DNA from: a bacterium
GTDB lineage: Bacteria > JAHJDO01
Direction of reading: 5' to 3'
Length of the DNA: 9,019 bases
Assembly (NCBI GenBank): GCA_030652805.1
Contig: JAUSPT010000029.1
Coordinates: forward strand, 1 to 9,019
Part shown: positions 6,754 to 9,019 of the stretch, one piece after another
How positions within the stretch are numbered: position 1 is the stretch's first letter
How the letters are laid out: every line of letters begins with the position of its first letter
Notes under the pieces: model-generated
Told to the model about the DNA's origin: nothing
Database searches by the model: none
The model's input: the letters and a program-made list of their open reading frames with translations, nothing else
Translations under genes and position numbers: made by a program

Positions 6754-7610
6754 GTAGTCTTTCTCTAAAGTCTTATGCAAAAGTTAATTTATTTTTGGAA
6801 GTATTATGGAAAAGAGATGATGGTTACCACGAAATTGAAAGCCTGATTCAAAAAATAAGTTTATGCGACAATATCCTGCTAGAAGATAGGCTGAAAGATA
6901 TAACCATTCTCTGCCCAAACAAAAAAATCAACATTCCATCTAACCACAACAATCTGGCATACAAAGCAGCAAAACTACTTATAGAAAGATTCAATATTAA
7001 AAAGGGAATTTCTATTACAATTGACAAAAAGATACCTGTTGGATCTGGTTTGGGTGGCGGTAGCAGCAATGCAGCTTCAGTTCTCAAAGGATTAAATCAA
7101 CTCTGGAATATTGGATTAAAAAACGCCGAATTACAGGAATTAGGAGCAGAAATAGGTTCTGATGTCCCATTTTTCATTAATGGTAAAACTGCACTGGTAA
7201 AAGGGCGAGGAGTAAAAATACACACTTGCTTTACTATGCCTAAAATATGGCTTGTTCTAGCTATTCCAAATATAAGTGTTTCAACAAAATGGGCATATGG
7301 AAGACTGGATAGGGAGTTGACAAAAAATATAAATAGTGCTAGATTGCCAAGACTTAAGAAGTTACAGGTAAAGGATATAGTGAATAATTTGTTTAACAGA
7401 TTGGAGGGGGTGGTGTTTAAGGAATATCCTCTTATTAAGGCCATTAAGGAGAAAATGATAGCTTGTGGAGCAAGTGGTGCTTTGATGAGTGGAACAGGGT
7501 CTGCAGTTTTTGGTATAGCCTCAAGCAAAGACAATGCTTATAAAATAGCCAAAAAAATTTCTAATGACCCAAAATTAGAAGTAGCTTGTTATGTGGCAAG
7601 TGGTCTCTAA
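6750..7610 (+). CDS. ispE: 4-diphosphocytidyl-2-C-methyl-D-erythritol kinase IspE
   Basis: This GHMP-family kinase phosphorylates CDP-methylerythritol in the MEP pathway for isoprenoid precursors. The 286 aa match the family length. The N-terminal YAKVNLFLEVLWKRDDGYHE carries the conserved K11 and N13. The glycine-rich ATP loop PVGSGLGGGSSNAA is at 96-109, and the catalytic aspartate is D138 in GSDVPFF. The third motif GASGALMSGTGSAVFG lies near the C-terminus. It starts inside the pyrD stop codon (ATGA), with AGGA (6738-6741) 8 nt upstream, so it is co-translated with the pyr genes. Its substrate contains a cytidine nucleotide, which gives a weak metabolic link to pyrimidine supply. spoVG follows after 33 nt. 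Confidence 0.96.
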   Translation: MSSLSLKSYAKVNLFLEVLWKRDDGYHEIESLIQKISLCDNILLEDRLKDITILCPNKKINIPSNHNNLAYKAAKLLIERFNIKKGISITIDKKIPVGSGLGGGSSNAASVLKGLNQLWNIGLKNAELQELGAEIGSDVPFFINGKTALVKGRGVKIHTCFTMPKIWLVLAIPNISVSTKWAYGRLDRELTKNINSARLPRLKKLQVKDIVNNLFNRLEGVVFKEYPLIKAIKEKMIACGASGALMSGTGSAVFGIASSKDNAYKIAKKISNDPKLEVACYVASGL

Positions 7611-7643
7611 AGTAGTAGACAGCAAATTAAGGAGAGAATTTCA

Positions 7644-8180
7644 ATGGAAATTACAGAAGTAAAAGTCAGACTAAGGGATAGAGAAGGAAATAAATTAAAA
7701 GCGTACGCAACTGTTACTTTTGACGATTCTTTTGTTGTGAGAGACTTAAAAATTATTGATGGAAGAAAAGGATTGTTTGTAGCAATGCCTTCTCGGCAGG
7801 TAAGAGAAGCATGTCCCAACTGCCATCATCGCAATGCTCTCAGAAGCAAATTTTGTAATCAGTGCGGCAAGGCTCTCGAATTTCAGAGTGTTCCAAGAAA
7901 AGAAGGAGAGGATAATAGATTAGATGAGCACAGAGATGTGGCGCATCCAATAACTACAGAAGCCAGAGATTATCTGCAAAAAAAGGTATTAGAAGCCTAC
8001 GAGGTAGAAAGGGCAGAATTGCCTCAGGAGGTTAAACCCGAGCCTGGGATTGAACAGCCTGTAAGTACTGAACCTGGTGCTGAGCAATCGTCAGAACACG
8101 TTGAACAGCAGTCCGAAGATACTCCTGAGCAATCACCAGAAATTGAGCTTAATACTGATCAAATAGAAAAACCTGAATAG
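7644..8180 (+). CDS. spoVG: SpoVG-family regulator with a zinc-ribbon insertion and acidic tail
   Basis: SpoVG proteins are small nucleic-acid-binding regulators, about 85-100 aa in Firmicutes. This one has 178 aa. Residues 1-50 match the SpoVG N-terminal half (EITEVKVRL, then DDSFVVRDLKIIDG and KGLFVAMPSR). The family's next segment, DVAHPI, appears only at 98-103, followed by a helix to about 123. Between the halves sits an insertion with four cysteines, C57, C60, C71 and C74 (CX2CX10CX2C), a zinc ribbon. The C-terminal 125-178 is rich in Glu, Pro and Gln, includes two EPGxEQ copies (133-138, 143-148) and looks disordered. A good ribosome binding site (AAGGAGAG, 7629-7636) precedes the ATG by about 9 nt. 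The ispE-spoVG order is also seen, with small variations, in Firmicutes. Confidence 0.88.
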   Translation: MEITEVKVRLRDREGNKLKAYATVTFDDSFVVRDLKIIDGRKGLFVAMPSRQVREACPNCHHRNALRSKFCNQCGKALEFQSVPRKEGEDNRLDEHRDVAHPITTEARDYLQKKVLEAYEVERAELPQEVKPEPGIEQPVSTEPGAEQSSEHVEQQSEDTPEQSPEIELNTDQIEKPE

Positions 8181-8194
8181 ATAAGTAATTTAAT

Positions 8195-8265
8195 TGCCCG
8201 GTGGTGTAATGGTAACACATCAGTTTTTGGTACTGAGATTCGAGGTTCGAGCCCTTGCCGGGCAA
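8195..8265 (+). tRNA. tRNA-Gln(UUG)
   Basis: The acceptor stem is TGCCCGG (8195-8201) with CCGGGCA (8258-8264), and the discriminator base is A8265. The anticodon stem TCAGT/ACTGA (8220-8224/8232-8236) encloses the loop TTTTGGT with anticodon TTG at 8227-8229. The T loop contains GTTCGAG. The 3' CCA is not encoded (CAT follows). It lies 14 nt after the spoVG stop with no terminator between, so it may be on the same transcript. Confidence 0.95.
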
Positions 8266-8277
8266 CATATAGAATAT

Positions 8278-8354
<77 letters not shown>

Positions 8355-8389
8355 AGCTAATAGTTTAATACACAAAGAGTTAAGGATAA

Positions 8390-8422
8390 GCTAGGAGAAT
8401 TTTTCTTCTAGCCTTTTTCTTT
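8390..8422 (+). terminator. Intrinsic terminator after the tRNA pair
   Basis: GCTAGGAGAA (8390-8399) pairs with TTCTTCTAGC (8403-8412), giving 10 bp with one G-U and a 3-nt loop, followed by CTTTTTCTTT. It is the first convincing plus-strand terminator after the pyr leader, so it probably ends the operon and tRNA transcription unit. Confidence 0.8.
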
Positions 8423-8476
8423 CAGAGTAACTATAGCACCCTTATCAAAGCTTCTTGCAAATACATTACTGTCAAG

Positions 8477-8507
8477 GCAATTTAAAAATATCCCCTTTTT
8501 AAATTGC
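8477..8507. repeat. 12-bp perfect inverted repeat
   Basis: GCAATTTAAAAA (8477-8488) and TTTTTAAATTGC (8496-8507) are exact inverted copies around the 7-nt loop TATCCCC. There is no T-run after the stem on the plus strand. It lies 7 nt from an inverted copy of the transposon-end motif, so it may be part of a decayed element end. Confidence 0.8.
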
Positions 8508-8514
8508 TACAAAG

Positions 8515-8528
8515 GGACATTATCATTT
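8515..8528 (-). repeat. Inverted copy of the mobile-element end motif
   Basis: The reverse complement, AAATGATAATGTCC, is identical over 14 nt to 8889-8902 in the second direct repeat. The orientation is opposite to the element that starts at the right edge, which suggests a remnant of another copy. Confidence 0.6.
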
Positions 8529-8809
8529 TGCCAGAACAGAAAATATAAATACCTAAAAACAAAATATATTAAAAGGTCTAATCTTTAATACAAAATATCT
8601 TATGTGTAGTTACAAAAGCGGGTTTTTCGTAGAAAAAACGGGGAAAAGCACTAGAAATATACGGGTTTAGTGTCAGCAACTTCCCATAAGGTATGTTATG
8701 TGAATATAGGATTTTCCAGAATACAAAAGCAGCTTAAAGCAGGGGAAACAAAAAGAATTTGAGATGAGTCAGGAAAAACCTATTAAAAAAATATTGTCGA
8801 GTAAACTCA

Positions 8810-8842
8810 GTGTAATACACATATGATAATGTCCTATTTGGC
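8810..8842 (+). repeat. Direct repeat, copy 1 of 2 (33 nt)
   Basis: This segment matches 8878-8910 with a single mismatch (T8822 versus A8890), and the offset is 68 bp. It begins with the near-palindrome GTGTAATACAC and ends TGTCCTATTTGGC. Confidence 0.9.
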
Positions 8843-8877
8843 TTTTTATTAAAAAATCCTTGACATTAATTTTTGTT

Positions 8878-8910
8878 GTGTAATACACAAATGATAATGT
8901 CCTATTTGGC
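8878..8910 (+). repeat. Direct repeat, copy 2 of 2 (33 nt), likely element end
   Basis: This is the second copy of the repeat at 8810-8842. A third, shorter relative (AAATGTCCTAATTT, 8919-8932) follows. The TGTCCTA core therefore occurs three times in direct orientation just upstream of the transposase, as expected for iterated transposase-binding sites at an insertion-sequence end. Confidence 0.85.
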
Positions 8911-8969
8911 ACATTTAGAAATGTCCTAATTTAAAGAGGCTATAATACCCGATTTAATAGGAGGGTATT

Positions 8970-9019
8970 ATGGCAGAAAGGGATATTATCATGGCAAGTC
9001 AAAGAGAGCTAAAGCGGTT
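8970..9019 (+). CDS. N-terminus of a transposase, possibly ISNCY family (runs off the right edge)
   Basis: ATG 8970 opens a frame reading MAERDIIMASQRELKR to the edge, preceded by AGGAGGG (8959-8965) with 4-nt spacing. A second in-frame ATG is at 8991, better spaced for a longer leader but without its own ribosome binding site. The pattern of a short acidic start followed by IMASQRELKR resembles the N-terminus of ISNCY-type transposases as I remember them, where a helix-turn-helix would follow. Support comes from the repeats immediately upstream and a TATAAT at 8941-8946. Only 16 residues are visible, so the family call is tentative. Confidence 0.5.
   Translation, partial: MAERDIIMASQRELKR

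Larger units (their letters stand above)
8423..8969. other. Non-coding, repeat-rich region between the operon and a transposase
   Basis: No supported gene lies in this A/T-rich stretch of about 550 bases. It holds a 12-bp perfect palindrome (8477-8507), an inverted 14-nt copy of the mobile-element end sequence (8515-8528), and a pair of 33-nt direct repeats (8810-8842, 8878-8910). On the minus strand, two ATG-less open stretches (8411-8506, 32 codons; 8581-8733, 51 codons) look mildly protein-like but match nothing I recognise. The region reads as mobile-element debris next to a tRNA pair. Confidence 0.6.
8811..9019 (+). mobile_element. Left end of a probable insertion sequence (partial)
   Basis: The element end is inferred from the direct repeats (8810-8842, 8878-8910), the third TGTCCTA site at 8922-8928, and the transposase start at 8970. 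The outer boundary could be near 8811 or near 8879. No target-site duplication can be judged because the other end is outside the window. Confidence 0.5.

Noticed and set aside
7097-7534. 145-codon minus-strand open frame opposite ispE
   Set aside because: It lies wholly within a well-supported kinase gene and shows no recognisable family or ribosome binding site; it is a shadow frame.
8614-8645. Short hairpin GTTTTTC / GAAAAAAC as a terminator
   Set aside because: The stem is only about 6 A-T-rich pairs with no following T-run and no gene ending nearby.
8764-8826. Small plus-strand frame beginning MSQEKPIKK (20 codons)
   Set aside because: It has no clear ribosome binding site and runs into the direct repeat; it is more likely chance in A/T-rich DNA.
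8810-8910. CRISPR-like repeat-spacer unit
   Set aside because: There are only two repeats at a 68-bp offset, linked to a transposase and with a third degraded copy at irregular distance; no array and no cas genes.

Overview
This A/T-rich bacterial window is dominated by one long plus-strand operon for pyrimidine biosynthesis. The order is pyrR - pyrB - pyrC - MFS transporter - small secreted protein - pyrK - pyrD - ispE - spoVG, followed by tRNA-Gln(UUG) and initiator tRNA-Met(CAU). Junctions from pyrB to ispE are 4-nt start/stop overlaps (GTGA or ATGA). The first good intrinsic terminator after the leader attenuator is at about 8390-8418, behind the tRNAs. The whole block could therefore be one transcription unit.

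Region by region. 1-24 is the first 8 codons of a divergent minus-strand gene with a good ribosome binding site. 41-104 is a large imperfect palindrome of unknown role. 160-300 is the pyr promoter region and a PyrR-type attenuator: a hairpin with the CNGNGA hexaloop, a probable antiterminator segment, and an intrinsic terminator. 334-3127 carries pyrR, pyrB and pyrC. 3124-5030 carries two genes that are not pyrimidine enzymes, sitting where carA/carB often lie in other pyr operons. 5027-6753 encodes the two subunits of the NAD-linked class 1B dihydroorotate dehydrogenase. 6750-8180 carries ispE and a SpoVG protein with a zinc-ribbon insertion. 8195-8354 holds two tRNAs. 8355-8969 is non-coding, repeat-rich DNA leading into the start of a transposase that runs off the right edge.

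How the genes work together: PyrR senses UMP and should stop transcription at the leader when pyrimidines are plentiful. PyrB makes carbamoyl aspartate, PyrC cyclises it to dihydroorotate, and PyrD with PyrK oxidises that to orotate with NAD+ as acceptor. carAB, pyrE and pyrF are not in the window and must be elsewhere. IspE belongs to the MEP isoprenoid pathway. SpoVG is a nucleic-acid-binding regulator that is commonly next to ispE.

Organism: PyrR attenuation, PyrK/PyrD1B and ispE-spoVG are Firmicutes-like. However, the zinc-ribbon SpoVG and the heptanucleotide arrays (AAATCCG, CCAATTG) inside a gene resemble what I recall from uncultured PVC-type lineages such as Omnitrophota or anammox Planctomycetes. 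My tentative guess is Omnitrophota-like; this is inference and not shown by the sequence alone. The most unusual items are the two heptamer arrays inside pyrK (one between Fe-S cysteines), the transporter/secreted-protein pair embedded in the operon, the zinc-ribbon SpoVG, and the divergent palindrome at the left edge.
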